Of a stretch of DNA of 64,000 nucleotides, positions 19,077-28,469 are shown one piece after another. The position numbers were made by a program, and so were the translations under genes. Source of the stretch: Halomicrobium urmianum (GTDB lineage: Archaea; Halobacteriota; Halobacteria; Halobacteriales; Haloarculaceae); NCBI RefSeq assembly GCF_020217425.1, contig NZ_CP084092.1, positions 62,001 through 126,000 of the forward strand. The letters run 5' to 3'. Position 1 is the stretch's first letter. Each line of letters starts with the position of its first letter. Below the pieces are notes generated by a model. It saw only the letters and a list, made by a program, of their open reading frames with translations, was not told the DNA's origin and did no database searches.

Positions 19077-21059
19077 ATGACCCTGCGCACCGCGCTGAAC
19101 GACTTCAAACGACATCGGGGCGCCGACGACGTCGTCCCCGGCGAACTCCGCACGACCACGGGGACGTTCGCCGGCGACGGCGACCGACTCGTCCACGTGG
19201 ACGACGACGGCTCGCTCCGGGACTACTCGTACCCCCTCGCCGGCCTCGGCGGGATCGACCGCTCGCGGTTCGGCGTCGGTGAGACGTGGCTCGACGGCGG
19301 CGCCGACCAGCGGTACCTCGGCGACACCGGCGTCGTCGAGACGATTCACGATGTGGACGGCTACCGCGTCCGCCAGCGGGACCTGACGGTCGGTCGCGTC
19401 CACGTCACCCGGTTCGACTGCGAGGGCGACGCGCCGGCGGCCCCCGTGCTGCGGGCCTACGTCGGGTTCGCACCGGAGGGCCGCGAGAGCGGGATCAGCC
19501 ACCTGGTCCACGACGGCGCGGTCGAGGCGTACCACCGGCGGGAACACGACTACGTCGGCGTCTCGACCGAACTCGGGGACGTCCGCGGCCAGGTCCCGGA
19601 GCGGTTCCCGGAGCTGGTCGGCGACGACCCCGTAGCGTTCCCGCGGGAGACCGAAACGGAGCGCTACGAGGACGCGGTCATGACGGGCGACCTCCTCCTC
19701 GAGGCGCCCGTCGAGGACGGCGGCGTGACGCTGGTCACGCTCCTGGCCGAGCGCGACGAGACGACCCGGGAGGAGGCGCTGGCGCGAGTGAGCGACGCCG
19801 TCGAGACGTACGACAGCGCGTCCGCTCTGGAGCGAGCGGGCGAGCGGCGGCGCGACTGGCCGGTCCCGGCGTCGCCGCCGGCCGAGACGGTCGTCGACGA
19901 CCTCCGGGTACTCTCGCTGCTGTCGGCACCGAACGGCGCGCGGATCGCCGGTCCGGACTTCGATCCGTTCTACGTCGGCTCCGGCGGCTACGGCTACACG
20001 TGGTTCCGGGACGACGCCGAGATCGCCCGGTTCCTCCTCGACGCGAGTCGGACCCTCGACGTCGACCTCGACGCCTGGCACCGCCGGTCGGCGGCGTTCT
20101 ACGTCCGGAACCAGCGCGAGGACGGCAGCTGGCCCCACAGGGTCTGGCCCGGCGACGAGACGCTCGCGCCGGGGTGGGCCAACGCCCGTCTGGCGTCCGG
20201 CGACGACACGGACTACCAGGCCGACCAGACGGCCAGCGTGGCCGCCTTCCTCGCCCGCTACCTCCGGGCCTGCGACCCGTCGGACCCCGGGCGGATCGAG
20301 GACGCGCTCGCCCGGGCCGTCGAGAGCGTCGACGGCACGCTCGCGGACGACGGGCTGCCCGTGGCCTGCCAGAACGCGTGGGAGGACGCCCACGGCCGGT
20401 TCGTCCACACAGCCGCGACCTTCCTGCACGCCTACGCGGCCGTCGTGCGCGCGCCGGTCGACGCCGATCTCCGGGAGCACGCCCGGGAGCAGGCCGACGC
20501 CGTCCTCGCCGGCCTCGACCGCCTGTGGACGGGCGAGTACTACGCCGTTCGGGAGCGCGACGGCGACCTCGACGAGCGGTGCGACTCGGGCTCGCTGGCG
20601 CTCGCGGGCGCGCTGCGCGAGTACGCCGCCGTCGCCAACCTCGACGCGGAGACGGTCGATCGGCTGGTGACCCACGTCGAGACGACGCTGTCGGCGCTCC
20701 GCCGGGAGACCGACGCCGTCAGCGGGCTCGTCCGGTACGAGGGCGACGGGTGGCGCACCGGCCCGCAGGACGCAGAGAAGGTCTGGACTGTCTCGACGGC
20801 GTGGGGGGCGAACGCGGCGGCCGAACTCGGGAGCCTGCTGGACGACCGCGGCGACGACCCGTCCGAGGCGTTCCGCCGGTCGCGCGCCCTGCTGGCGGAG
20901 GTCACGCCGGGCGGCTCGCTGGTCAGGAACAACGGGTACCTCCCCGAGCAGCTGTTCGACGACGGGACGCCCGACTCCGCGACGCCGCTCGGGTGGCCCC
21001 ACGCGCTCCGGCTGGCGACGGTCGCCCACCTCGCGCGCGAAGGGGAGCTGGCCCGATAG
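19077..21059 (+). CDS. GH15-family glucoamylase-like glycosidase, second type
   Basis: A 660-residue GH15-type protein, clearly different from its 800-residue neighbour. A shorter N-terminal beta domain (about 1-240) is followed by the (alpha/alpha)6 barrel (about 270-655). Catalytic-site landmarks are YGYTWFRDDAEIARF, CQNAWEDAHGRF (candidate acid Glu) and NNGYLPEQLFDD (candidate base Glu). Related proteins hydrolyse short alpha-glucans or trehalose. No signal peptide. A separate TATA-like attttaagc lies at about 19047-19056, so it may be transcribed on its own. Having both forms side by side suggests division of labour by chain length or linkage, which is inference. Confidence 0.87.
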   Translation: MTLRTALNDFKRHRGADDVVPGELRTTTGTFAGDGDRLVHVDDDGSLRDYSYPLAGLGGIDRSRFGVGETWLDGGADQRYLGDTGVVETIHDVDGYRVRQRDLTVGRVHVTRFDCEGDAPAAPVLRAYVGFAPEGRESGISHLVHDGAVEAYHRREHDYVGVSTELGDVRGQVPERFPELVGDDPVAFPRETETERYEDAVMTGDLLLEAPVEDGGVTLVTLLAERDETTREEALARVSDAVETYDSASALERAGERRRDWPVPASPPAETVVDDLRVLSLLSAPNGARIAGPDFDPFYVGSGGYGYTWFRDDAEIARFLLDASRTLDVDLDAWHRRSAAFYVRNQREDGSWPHRVWPGDETLAPGWANARLASGDDTDYQADQTASVAAFLARYLRACDPSDPGRIEDALARAVESVDGTLADDGLPVACQNAWEDAHGRFVHTAATFLHAYAAVVRAPVDADLREHAREQADAVLAGLDRLWTGEYYAVRERDGDLDERCDSGSLALAGALREYAAVANLDAETVDRLVTHVETTLSALRRETDAVSGLVRYEGDGWRTGPQDAEKVWTVSTAWGANAAAELGSLLDDRGDDPSEAFRRSRALLAEVTPGGSLVRNNGYLPEQLFDDGTPDSATPLGWPHALRLATVAHLAREGELAR

Positions 21060-21105
21060 AACGGCGGAGACGACGGCTCGGAGTGGCGCGGAGAACGGTC
21101 GGGCG

Positions 21106-22263
21106 CTACTGGGTCGGGGCGGCGGGTTCCCGGGCGGCGCGGACGGCCTCGCCGGTCCCGGCGTCGAACAGGTGGACCGAGGACTCGTCGAAGGCGACGT
21201 CGACGACGTCGCCGACGGCCGGTTCGACCTCGGTGGGCACGCGCGCGATGAAGTCGGCGGCGCCGTCGGCCTCGAAGTCGCTCTCGTCGGTGCCCAGGTC
21301 CAGGTAGAGGTAGTTGTCGCTACCGATCGGTTCGACGACGTCGACGCGCGCCCGGACGGCGTCGTCGCTACCGTCGACGACGGAGACGTGCTCCGGCCGG
21401 ACGCCGAGCACGCACGGTCCGGTGACGTTCCCGAACGCGTCCGCCCGGCCCGCCGTGAGCCGGTAGGCGAACGACTCGTCCGTGCCTTCGAGGCGGAGGC
21501 CGCCGTCGCCGGGTTCGGCCTCGACGTCGACGAAGTTCATCGACGGCGAGCCGATGAAGCCCGCGACGAAGCGGTTGGCCGGGTTCTCGTAGACGGCCGT
21601 CGGCCACCCGACCTGCTGGAGTTCGCCGTCGTCGAGGATGACGATGCGGTCGCCCATCGTCATCGCTTCCTCCTGGTCGTGGGTGACGTAGATGGAGGTG
21701 ATCCCGAGTTCCTCCTGGAGTCGCTGGATCTCCGTCCGCATGGTGGTCCGGAGCTTCGCGTCGAGGTTCGACAGCGGCTCGTCGAACAGGAACACGTCGG
21801 GCTCGCGGACGATGGCCCGTCCGAGCGCGACGCGCTGCTTCTGCCCGCCGGAGAGCTCGCCGGGCGTGTCGTCGAGCAGGTCCGCGATGTCCATCATCTC
21901 GGCCGTCTCGCGGACGCGCTCCGCCCGCTCCTCGGCGGACATGTCCGTGCTCATCCGCAGGCCGAAGGCCATGTTCTGCTCGACGGTCTTGTGCGGGTAC
22001 AGCGCGTAATTCTGGAACACCATCGCCACGTCGCGGTGGCGCGCGTGCGTGTCCGTGACGTCCTCGCCGCCGACGCGGATGCGCCCGCCGGTCGGCCGCT
22101 CCAGCCCGGCGATCATCCGCAGCGTCGTCGACTTCCCGCAGCCCGACGGGCCGACCACCGTGATGAACTCGCCGTCCTCGACGGTCAGGTCCAGGTCGTC
22201 GACGGCCACGATCGTTCCACCATCGAACTCCTTCCGGAGCCCGTCCAGTTCGAGGCTTGCCAT
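21106..22263 (-). CDS. Sugar ABC transporter ATP-binding subunit (MalK/MsmX/UgpC type)
   Basis: A 385-residue ATPase of the carbohydrate-uptake CUT1 class. The Walker A is GPSGCGKSTT (near residue 38), the Q-loop FQNYALYPHKTV, the signature LSGGQKQRVALGRAI, the Walker B VFLFDEPLSNLDAKLR, and the H-loop ISIYVTHDQEEAM-like. The C-terminal TOBE/regulatory domain begins around 240. It would power the permease pair at 23962-26006. It lies on the opposite strand and is divergent from the binding-protein gene across a 406-bp shared promoter region, so transporter and ATPase are two transcripts. It may also energise other sugar importers, as MsmX does. Confidence 0.9.
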   Translation of the reverse strand: MASLELDGLRKEFDGGTIVAVDDLDLTVEDGEFITVVGPSGCGKSTTLRMIAGLERPTGGRIRVGGEDVTDTHARHRDVAMVFQNYALYPHKTVEQNMAFGLRMSTDMSAEERAERVRETAEMMDIADLLDDTPGELSGGQKQRVALGRAIVREPDVFLFDEPLSNLDAKLRTTMRTEIQRLQEELGITSIYVTHDQEEAMTMGDRIVILDDGELQQVGWPTAVYENPANRFVAGFIGSPSMNFVDVEAEPGDGGLRLEGTDESFAYRLTAGRADAFGNVTGPCVLGVRPEHVSVVDGSDDAVRARVDVVEPIGSDNYLYLDLGTDESDFEADGAADFIARVPTEVEPAVGDVVDVAFDESSVHLFDAGTGEAVRAAREPAAPTQ

Positions 22264-22669
22264 TGACTGAGTGTCTCCGTCCCGAATGATAAATGTTGCC
22301 GATTTCCCGAATCAGTGAGGCAAAATTTCGTACTAGATTTAGAACATTCGAACCCAGCGGGAGTTACCGCCAGTGACGGGTGCTATCGCCGGTGTCCCGC
22401 GACGTCGCCCCGGAAGCGGCGATTCTGCCGGCCGCTACTGGCGGTCACTGTCGGAGCCAGAGCCGGTCCCGCCGGGCTCTGTTCAGAACCGAGGTAGGAA
22501 TTCATAGTACTTTTTGCTTAGTGGCGTTGACGGTGTAACGGCGCAGTGGCGGATTCGGCACGCGCTCGCACCCCCGGTTAGCGACTCCTGTCCCCCCTAT
22601 TCTCGGTGATCGTTCGTTATTCTCCGAATGATTTAAGGTGTGAACGACTATTTCACTAATTATACATCC
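22264..22669. promoter_or_regulatory. Divergent promoter region of the sugar ABC importer
   Basis: This is the 406-bp gap between ATPase and binding-protein genes. AT-rich blocks at about 22317-22345 (gcaaaatttcgtactagattt), 22499-22520 (cataGTACTTTTTGCTTAGT) and 22615-22668 (ttattctccgaatgatttaagg and following) are the likely control elements. The middle block has GTAC and TTAG elements also hinted at near 15100 and 19037. No gene is seen. Confidence 0.5.
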
Positions 22670-23953
22670 ATGACAATGGACCGCAGAACGGTGCTCAAGA
22701 GCGTCGGTGGACTGAGCGGTGCCGTCGCCATGGCCGGGTGCAGCGTGCAGGAGAACGGCGGTTCAGACGGTAGCGGCGGTTCCGACGGCAGCAGCGGCAC
22801 GGACGCCGCCGACGGGTCGACCGAGGCGGCCGGCGGCACGGGGACGGCCTGGTACTCGCTCTCGGAGAGCGAACTCGCGATCCGCGAGGAGGTCATCAGC
22901 ACGTACAACGAGGGCAGCGCGAACGAGATCGACGGGTCGGACATCTCCGACCTCCAGCAGAAGACGCGCAGCGCCATCCCCGCGGGCGAGGGCCCGCACG
23001 TCTTCGACTGGGCGCACGACTGGGCCGGCAACATCTACGAGCAGGAGTTCGTCGTCGACCAGTCCGACCAGGTGTCCGTGGAGCTCGACCAGTTCAGCGA
23101 GGTCGCCCGCAACGCCGCACAGTACGAGGGCAACCTGGTCGGCCTCCCGTACGGCGCCGAGACGATCACGCCCATCGTCAACACCGACATCGTCGACTCC
23201 GTCCCCGAGACGGTCGACGAGATGGCGGCCATGATCGAGGAGTACCACGACCCCGACAACGGCGTGTACGGGCTGTCGTTCCCGTTCGCCGACGGCTACT
23301 TCACCAGCCCGTGGCTGCACGCGTTCGGCGGCCACGTCTTCGACCCTTCGGCGGACGAGCCCCTCGGGGTCAACCACAGCGAGACCGTCCGGGGTCTGGA
23401 GTTCATGCTCGAGAACTTCGTGCCCTACATGCCCAACGACCCGACCTACGAGCCCCAGGCCGCCGCCTTCAACGAGGGCAACGCGGCGTTCGCCATCAAC
23501 GGGCCGTGGTCGCTGGCGACGTTCAACGACAACGACCTCGACTACGAGGTGATCAGCTATCCCGAGATGAGCGACGGGACGCCCAGCCCGTACACGGGCA
23601 TCCAGGTGTGGTACTTCGCCGCCGCGATGGACGACGGCGGCGACGACGCCGCTGCGGCCCGGGACTTCGTGGAGTGGTACGTGACCAACGAGGACCACCT
23701 GCGCCAGCTCGCCGAGGACCTCGGCTCCATCCCCGTCCTGAACAGCCTTGTCGGCAGCAGCGACCTCCCCGAGCAGGTCCAGGCCTTCTCCGAGTCGGTC
23801 GATCAGGGCCGGCCGATGCCCAGCTCGCCGCGGATGGACGGCGTGTGGGAGCCCGTCAAGAGCGCGCTGACGCGCGCGTTCAACGGCGACCAGGGCGCTC
23901 AGGAAGCGATGGACGCCGCCGCCGAACAGATCCGCAGCAACTGGGACGACTGA
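22670..23953 (+). CDS. Extracellular sugar-binding lipoprotein (CUT1 solute-binding protein)
   Basis: A 427-residue solute-binding protein of the MalE type. A Tat-like lipoprotein signal (MDRRTVLKSVGGLSGAVAMA followed by GCS) would lipidate the Cys. A Gly/Ser-rich tether (about residues 25-50) leads to the two-lobed ligand-binding fold. Later signatures are GNAAFAINGPWS and TPSPYTGIQVWYFAA, both usual in maltose/maltodextrin-binding proteins. I preferred the ATG at 22670 (or 22676) over 22640 because the Arg-Arg motif then sits near the N-terminus. It heads an operon with two permeases (8-bp gap, then 1-bp overlap). Ligand is probably maltodextrin, given amylase and glucoamylases nearby. Confidence 0.9.
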   Translation: MTMDRRTVLKSVGGLSGAVAMAGCSVQENGGSDGSGGSDGSSGTDAADGSTEAAGGTGTAWYSLSESELAIREEVISTYNEGSANEIDGSDISDLQQKTRSAIPAGEGPHVFDWAHDWAGNIYEQEFVVDQSDQVSVELDQFSEVARNAAQYEGNLVGLPYGAETITPIVNTDIVDSVPETVDEMAAMIEEYHDPDNGVYGLSFPFADGYFTSPWLHAFGGHVFDPSADEPLGVNHSETVRGLEFMLENFVPYMPNDPTYEPQAAAFNEGNAAFAINGPWSLATFNDNDLDYEVISYPEMSDGTPSPYTGIQVWYFAAAMDDGGDDAAAARDFVEWYVTNEDHLRQLAEDLGSIPVLNSLVGSSDLPEQVQAFSESVDQGRPMPSSPRMDGVWEPVKSALTRAFNGDQGAQEAMDAAAEQIRSNWDD

Positions 23954-23961
23954 CCGGACAC

Positions 23962-24924
23962 ATGAGTTCCGTATCGCGCGTCGCCGACCGCTTCGAGCGG
24001 GTGCCGTTCCTCGAGAAGAGCGACGTCTCCCTGCTGCTGGTGCTGCCCGGGCTGTTCGTCTTCTCGGCGTTCATGCTGTTCCCGGTGGTGTACCTGGTCG
24101 GCATCTCCTTCACCAACGCCGAACCGGCGAACCTCTTCCAGGGCGAGGGCGTCGTCGCCGTCCTGACCTTCGGCGAGGCGGCCTTCGTCGGCCTGGAGAA
24201 CTACGTCGACGTGCTGACCGACGGGCAGTTCTGGAACTCCTTCGGCGTCACCTGGCTGTTCGTCGCCACGAGCGTCACGCTGAAGATCCTGCTGTCGGTG
24301 TCGGTCGCGCTCGTCGTCACCAGCGACTACGTCCGTGGCAAGCGCTGGATGCGCTCGTTTATCATCCTGCCCATGGGCCTGCCGGCCATCTTCACCATCA
24401 CGGTCTGGCGGGGCATCTTCAGCTCCGCGGACTTCGGGCTGATCAACCAGGTACTCGCAACGGTCGGGCTCGACTCGGTCGCGTGGCTCGCCGGCCGCTG
24501 GACGGCGTTTTTCGCCTACAACGTCACCGAGGTGTGGCTCTCGTACCCGTTCATGGTCATCATCACCGTGAGTGCGCTACAGGACGTCTCGGAGTCGCTG
24601 CACGAGGCCGCCATCGTCGACGGCGCCGGCTTCTTCGCCCGGTTCCTCCACGTCACGCTGCCGTCGATCAAGCGCCCGGTGCTGTTCGCGACCATCCTGA
24701 CGTCGGCGGCGTCGTTCCAGCAGTTCCTCATCCCCTACGTCTTCAACCAGGGCGGGCCCGCGCGGGCGAACGAACTGATCGTCGTCTACGGCTACCGGGA
24801 GGCGCTGAGCTTCCAGAAGTACGGCCGCGGAGCGACGATCAGCATCATCGCGCTGGTGTTCATCGGCGCGTTCATGTGGTTGAACGTCAAGAAGGGCCGC
24901 CTCGCTGACGGGGTGAGCGACTGA
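23962..24924 (+). CDS. Sugar ABC transporter permease (MalF type)
   Basis: A 320-residue integral membrane permease with six predicted helices. The first is LLLVLPGLFVFSAFMLFPVV. The EAA cytoplasmic loop that docks on the ATPase is visible as LHEAAIVDGAGFFARFLHVTLP. It starts 8 bp after the binding-protein stop, and its TGA overlaps the next ATG by one base, so the three genes form one operon. The protein is trimmed relative to E. coli MalF, lacking the large periplasmic loop, as is usual for archaeal CUT1 systems. Confidence 0.9.
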   Translation: MSSVSRVADRFERVPFLEKSDVSLLLVLPGLFVFSAFMLFPVVYLVGISFTNAEPANLFQGEGVVAVLTFGEAAFVGLENYVDVLTDGQFWNSFGVTWLFVATSVTLKILLSVSVALVVTSDYVRGKRWMRSFIILPMGLPAIFTITVWRGIFSSADFGLINQVLATVGLDSVAWLAGRWTAFFAYNVTEVWLSYPFMVIITVSALQDVSESLHEAAIVDGAGFFARFLHVTLPSIKRPVLFATILTSAASFQQFLIPYVFNQGGPARANELIVVYGYREALSFQKYGRGATISIIALVFIGAFMWLNVKKGRLADGVSD

Positions 24925-26006
24925 TGAGCCTGTTACGCAACGTCGCACGGCAGATCGCGGACGACGCGAAGACCGTCGCCACCCAGCCGGCCCGGACGGC
25001 CAGGGACTGGCGACACACCGTCGAGCAGGTCCAGCGGGGCGAGCTCCCGCCGTCGGAGGTGCTCAAGGTCGTCGCGGGGACGGCCGGCGCGCTCGTCGTC
25101 GTCCTCCTGCTACTCTTCCCCATCTACTGGATCCTGATGGCCGCGCTGTCGGGGAGCGGCGCGTCGCTGTACACCTCCGAGAGCTTCAGGCTCCTCCCCG
25201 AACAGCCGACGCTACAGCCGTTCATCTGGGTGATCGGCGACCTGATCGTCCCGAGCTACACCGTCTCGGTCGGCATCCCGCTGACGGACCTCGCGTTCGT
25301 CGTCACCACGCCGGAGCTGACGTTCCTCGACGCGTCGGCCCACGGCGTCGACCGGCCGTCGAACTTCAAGCACTTCCTCTGGAACAGCATCACCGTCGCG
25401 ATCCCGACCGTCATCATCGCGATGGCGCTGATCGTCCCGGCGGCGTACGCCCTCTCCCGCAAGGAGTTCCTGCTCCGGCGGAAGGTCCTGTTCGCCTACG
25501 TCCTGCTGACGCAGGTCGGCGGCGGCCTCGGCGTCGCCCTGCTCATCGGGATGTACGCCATCTACGTCCAGTTCGGAATCAACGACAGCAAGCTGGCGCT
25601 GGCCGTCTACTACGCCGCGACGGCCGTCCCGTTCAACACCTGGCTGCTCAAGACGTACATGGACGGGATCCCGGTCTCCTACGAGGAGGCCGCCGTCGTC
25701 GACGGCGCCCCGCCGTGGCGGGTCGTCACGGAGGTCATCCTCCCGATGTCGGCCGCCGGCCTGACGACCATCTTCATCTTCATCTTCCTCACCGGCTGGA
25801 CCGAGTTCGTCGTCGCCCAGACGCTGCTGGGCACCGACAACTACACGCTGCCCGTCGGCCTCTACTCGCTGGTCGACGAGTACTCCATCCCATGGGCCCG
25901 CTTCTCGGCGTTCGCGCTCACCTTCGCGACGCCGATCATGCTGGTCTACCTGTTCGCCCAGCGCTACATCGAGGGCGGCCTCTCGTTCAGCGGGATGGAC
26001 GGCTAG
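24924..26006 (+). CDS. Sugar ABC transporter permease (MalG type)
   Basis: A 360-residue permease. An N-terminal cytoplasmic extension of about 45 residues precedes the first helix (VVAGTAGALVVVLLLLFPIY). The EAA loop reads YEEAAVVDGAPPWRVVTEVILP, the docking site for the ATPase at 21106-22263. A loop of about 90 residues between the first two helices is longer than in bacterial MalG. The start codon overlaps the stop of the MalF-type gene, implying coupled translation. A palindrome-free AT-poor gap follows before glutamate dehydrogenase. Confidence 0.9.
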   Translation: MSLLRNVARQIADDAKTVATQPARTARDWRHTVEQVQRGELPPSEVLKVVAGTAGALVVVLLLLFPIYWILMAALSGSGASLYTSESFRLLPEQPTLQPFIWVIGDLIVPSYTVSVGIPLTDLAFVVTTPELTFLDASAHGVDRPSNFKHFLWNSITVAIPTVIIAMALIVPAAYALSRKEFLLRRKVLFAYVLLTQVGGGLGVALLIGMYAIYVQFGINDSKLALAVYYAATAVPFNTWLLKTYMDGIPVSYEEAAVVDGAPPWRVVTEVILPMSAAGLTTIFIFIFLTGWTEFVVAQTLLGTDNYTLPVGLYSLVDEYSIPWARFSAFALTFATPIMLVYLFAQRYIEGGLSFSGMDG

Positions 26007-26094
26007 CGGAGCTGTTCTGCGGCGCTTCTTTCGAGAATTGCGGACGCGACGTGCTCTCAGACGGGCGCAACCGACGTCCTCGCGGGAAAACGCG

Positions 26095-27390
26095 TCACGG
26101 CCACAGGCCGCGATAGGTGTGGGCCTCGGTCAGCCGCGAGAGCGCGACGATGTACGCGGCGTCCCGCCACGTCACGTCGCGGTCCTCGAACTCGGTCCGC
26201 ACCTCGTCCCACGCCGTCTTCATCTCCGCTTCGAGTTCGCTCTGGACCTCCTCGAGCGACCAGGCCCGGCGGTTGATGTCCTGGAGCCACTCGAAGTAGC
26301 TGACCGTGACGCCGCCGGCGTTGGCGACGATGTCCGGAATGACCTGCACCCCGCGCTCGGCCAGGATCGAGTCCGCCGCGAACGTCGTTGGCCCGTTGGC
26401 CCCCTCGACGACGATGTCGGCCTGGATCTCGTCGGCGTTGTCCTCGGTGATCACGTCGCCGATGGCCGCGGGGACGAGGACGTCGACGTCCAGCGTGAGC
26501 AGCTCCTCGTTGCTGATCGGATCGTCGTCGTACCGGGTCACCGCCTCTGGCTCCTCGTCGTGGGAGGGTATCTCGTGCGGATCGAGGCCGTCCGGGTAGT
26601 AGGCCGCGCCGTTGACGTCGCTGACGGCGACGACGGTCGCGCCCCAGTCGTCCAGCTTGCGGGCGGCGTTGGCCCCGACGCTCCCGAAGCCCTGGACGGC
26701 GACCGTCGCGTCTTCGATCGACTTGCCGTAGTACTCGCAGGCCTCCCGCGTGATGATCGCGACGCTGTGGCCCGGGGCCTCCTCGCGGCCGAAACTGCCT
26801 CCGATGACCGGGGGCTTGCCCGTCACGACGCCGGGGAGCGTCTCGGCCTCCTGGATGCTGTAGGCGTCCATGATCCAGGACATCACCTGCGCGTCGGTCC
26901 CCATGTCCGGCGCCGGGATGTCCTTGTTCGGCCCGATCACGTGGCGAATCTCGTGGGTGAACCGACGGGTGAGCTGTTCCAGCTCCCGGTCGCTCAGCCC
27001 CTTCGGGTCGACGACGATGCCGCCCTTCGCGCCGCCGAACGGGAGGTCCATCACCGCGCACTTCCAGGTCATCCACATGCCCAGTCCGACGCACTCCTCG
27101 CGCGTGACGCCCGGGTGGTACCGCAGTCCGCCCTTGTAGGGGCCGCGGATGCTGTCGTGGTGGGCGCGGTAGCCGGTGAACACCTCCAGCGACCCGTCGT
27201 CGCGCCGGATCGGTACCGTCACCTCGTGGACGGCCGTCGGATGCTTGAGCCGCTCGACGATGTTCGGGTTGACGTCGAGGTGCGCGACGGCGTGTTCGAG
27301 CTGCCGTCGGGCGGTGTCGACCGCGGTGTGTTCCTCCCCGGTGTGAGAGTCGGTACTATCGGTTGTCTCGGACGGCGTATCAGGGACCAT
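26095..27390 (-). CDS. Glutamate dehydrogenase (hexameric Glu/Leu/Phe/Val family)
   Basis: A 431-residue dehydrogenase that interconverts glutamate and 2-oxoglutarate plus ammonia with NAD(P). The catalytic region reads [36 protein letters not shown] (substrate-binding lysines) and [18 protein letters not shown]. The Rossmann motif is [20 protein letters not shown] 27390 was chosen because residues upstream in the frame are Arg/Ser-rich and unlike the acidic N-terminus ([19 protein letters not shown]). Haloarchaea often hold several paralogues, so whether this one is biosynthetic or catabolic cannot be said. The tiny zinc-ribbon gene lies just upstream on the same strand (22-bp gap). Confidence 0.92.
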   Translation of the reverse strand: MVPDTPSETTDSTDSHTGEEHTAVDTARRQLEHAVAHLDVNPNIVERLKHPTAVHEVTVPIRRDDGSLEVFTGYRAHHDSIRGPYKGGLRYHPGVTREECVGLGMWMTWKCAVMDLPFGGAKGGIVVDPKGLSDRELEQLTRRFTHEIRHVIGPNKDIPAPDMGTDAQVMSWIMDAYSIQEAETLPGVVTGKPPVIGGSFGREEAPGHSVAIITREACEYYGKSIEDATVAVQGFGSVGANAARKLDDWGATVVAVSDVNGAAYYPDGLDPHEIPSHDEEPEAVTRYDDDPISNEELLTLDVDVLVPAAIGDVITEDNADEIQADIVVEGANGPTTFAADSILAERGVQVIPDIVANAGGVTVSYFEWLQDINRRAWSLEEVQSELEAEMKTAWDEVRTEFEDRDVTWRDAAYIVALSRLTEAHTYRGLWP

Positions 27391-27412
27391 CTGTCTGGAG
27401 AAAACGGACGGG

Positions 27413-27568
27413 TTACTCGAGCGACTTCGCCCGGTTCTGATACTCGCCGCCGCATTCACAGGAGCCGGGATGGGACTTCGCCTCGACGATGTTGCCGCAC
27501 TGCAGGCACTCGTACTTGGACGTGGATGTCGGATCGTTCTCCCGCTCGATGTCTTGGCCGTGGGGCAT
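27413..27568 (-). CDS. Small zinc-ribbon (rubrerythrin-like) protein
   Basis: A 51-residue protein found by reading the minus strand between 27413 and 27568. It starts [20 protein letters not shown] and has two zinc knuckles, CLQCG and CECGG, separated by 14 residues, then ends QNRAKSLE. Such one-finger proteins with a rubrerythrin-like ribbon are common and conserved in haloarchaea, and some affect motility or biofilm, but no function can be assigned here. Its position upstream of and co-oriented with glutamate dehydrogenase (22-bp gap) suggests cotranscription. An AT-rich promoter (ttaaatattaatcg) lies at about 27593-27606. Confidence 0.85.
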   Translation of the reverse strand: MPHGQDIERENDPTSTSKYECLQCGNIVEAKSHPGSCECGGEYQNRAKSLE

Positions 27569-27887
27569 ACATGTTGACTTGCGGCCCCGACGTTAAATAT
27601 TAATCGTAAGGGGAATATAAGGGCGTTTAATCACCACTTCCGCACAGAGAACGATCTCCATAGGCGAGGATCTGGGACCAGCCGCGGTGTCTCCCCGCAC
27701 GCTGATGGTCTGAACTGTTCGACTGACGATGCGATCGAAACTCGACCGCTCTGGATGCCTCTCTCGACCGGGAATCGTCCCGAAATATTCCTGGTTCGCT
27801 TCGGTTCCACGCCGGATCGATGCAGGTCTCCACTGTCTCCGCTGACCCGGGCTGTCCTTTAACGTGTTGAGAAAACAACTAGTATCT
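27569..27887. promoter_or_regulatory. 319-bp divergent intergenic region
   Basis: No gene is seen. The AT-rich cgttaaatattaatcgtaagg (about 27591-27611) is the probable promoter for the zinc-ribbon/glutamate dehydrogenase transcript. tttaacgtgttgagaaaacaactag (about 27857-27881) is the probable promoter of the HemG-like gene at 27888. The middle carries nothing I recognise. Confidence 0.5.
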
Positions 27888-28469
27888 ATGGTTTCGTTCC
27901 TGGTGTACTACGGGACCGGCGAGGGACAGACCGCGGCGATCGCAGACCGTATCGTCGACGCCCTGGTCGACCGGGGCCACGACGCGACGGCCGTCGACGC
28001 CGACGAAGCACCGGCCGACCTGGCCGTGGACGACTACGACGCCGTGCTCGTGGGCGCGTCGATACACGCGGGCGAGCACCAGCCGGCGGTCCGGGAGTTC
28101 GCGAGCGCCAACAACGAGGCCCTCGCCGCGCGACCGACGGCCTTCTTTCAGGTGTCCATGTCGTCGGCGACCGAGGAAGGCGAGGCGCAGGCGGCGGGCT
28201 ACGTCGAGGCGTTCGTCGACGACACCGGCTGGCACCCCGATCGGATCGGGCTGTTCGGCGGCGCGCTGCGGTTCTCCGAGTTCGGCTTCCTGAAGCGGCT
28301 GCTGATCAAACAGGTCGCCAAGCGGAACGTACCCGACCTCGACACCTCCCGGGACGCGGAGTTCACGGACTGGGCGGAAGTCGACGACTTCACGAACGAC
28401 GTCGCCGCGTTCGTGGAGGGGCGACTTGGCGTTCCGGTCCCTGCCGACGGGGCGGACGACGCCGAATGA
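27888..28469 (+). CDS. Flavodoxin-fold protein, HemG-like protoporphyrinogen oxidase
   Basis: A 193-residue flavodoxin-domain protein. The FMN phosphate loop YYGTGEGQTAAIA lies at residues 7-19, GASIHAGEH near 63, and the HemG-type tail FGGALRFSEFGFLKRLL plus TSRDAEFTDW near 150. HemG oxidises protoporphyrinogen IX using menaquinone in haem synthesis; haloarchaeal members are annotated on this similarity, and a general flavodoxin role is the alternative. ATG 27888 is preferred over 27864 because it places the flavodoxin strand at the N-terminus. Its last four bases overlap the next start (ATGA), so it is coupled to the membrane protein gene. Confidence 0.85.
   Translation: MVSFLVYYGTGEGQTAAIADRIVDALVDRGHDATAVDADEAPADLAVDDYDAVLVGASIHAGEHQPAVREFASANNEALAARPTAFFQVSMSSATEEGEAQAAGYVEAFVDDTGWHPDRIGLFGGALRFSEFGFLKRLLIKQVAKRNVPDLDTSRDAEFTDWAEVDDFTNDVAAFVEGRLGVPVPADGADDAE

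Noticed and set aside
12951..21059. Long opposite-strand frames across the amylase and GH15 genes
   Set aside because: Low-complexity Arg/Ala/Gly shadows without motifs; all catalytic residues lie in the assigned strands.
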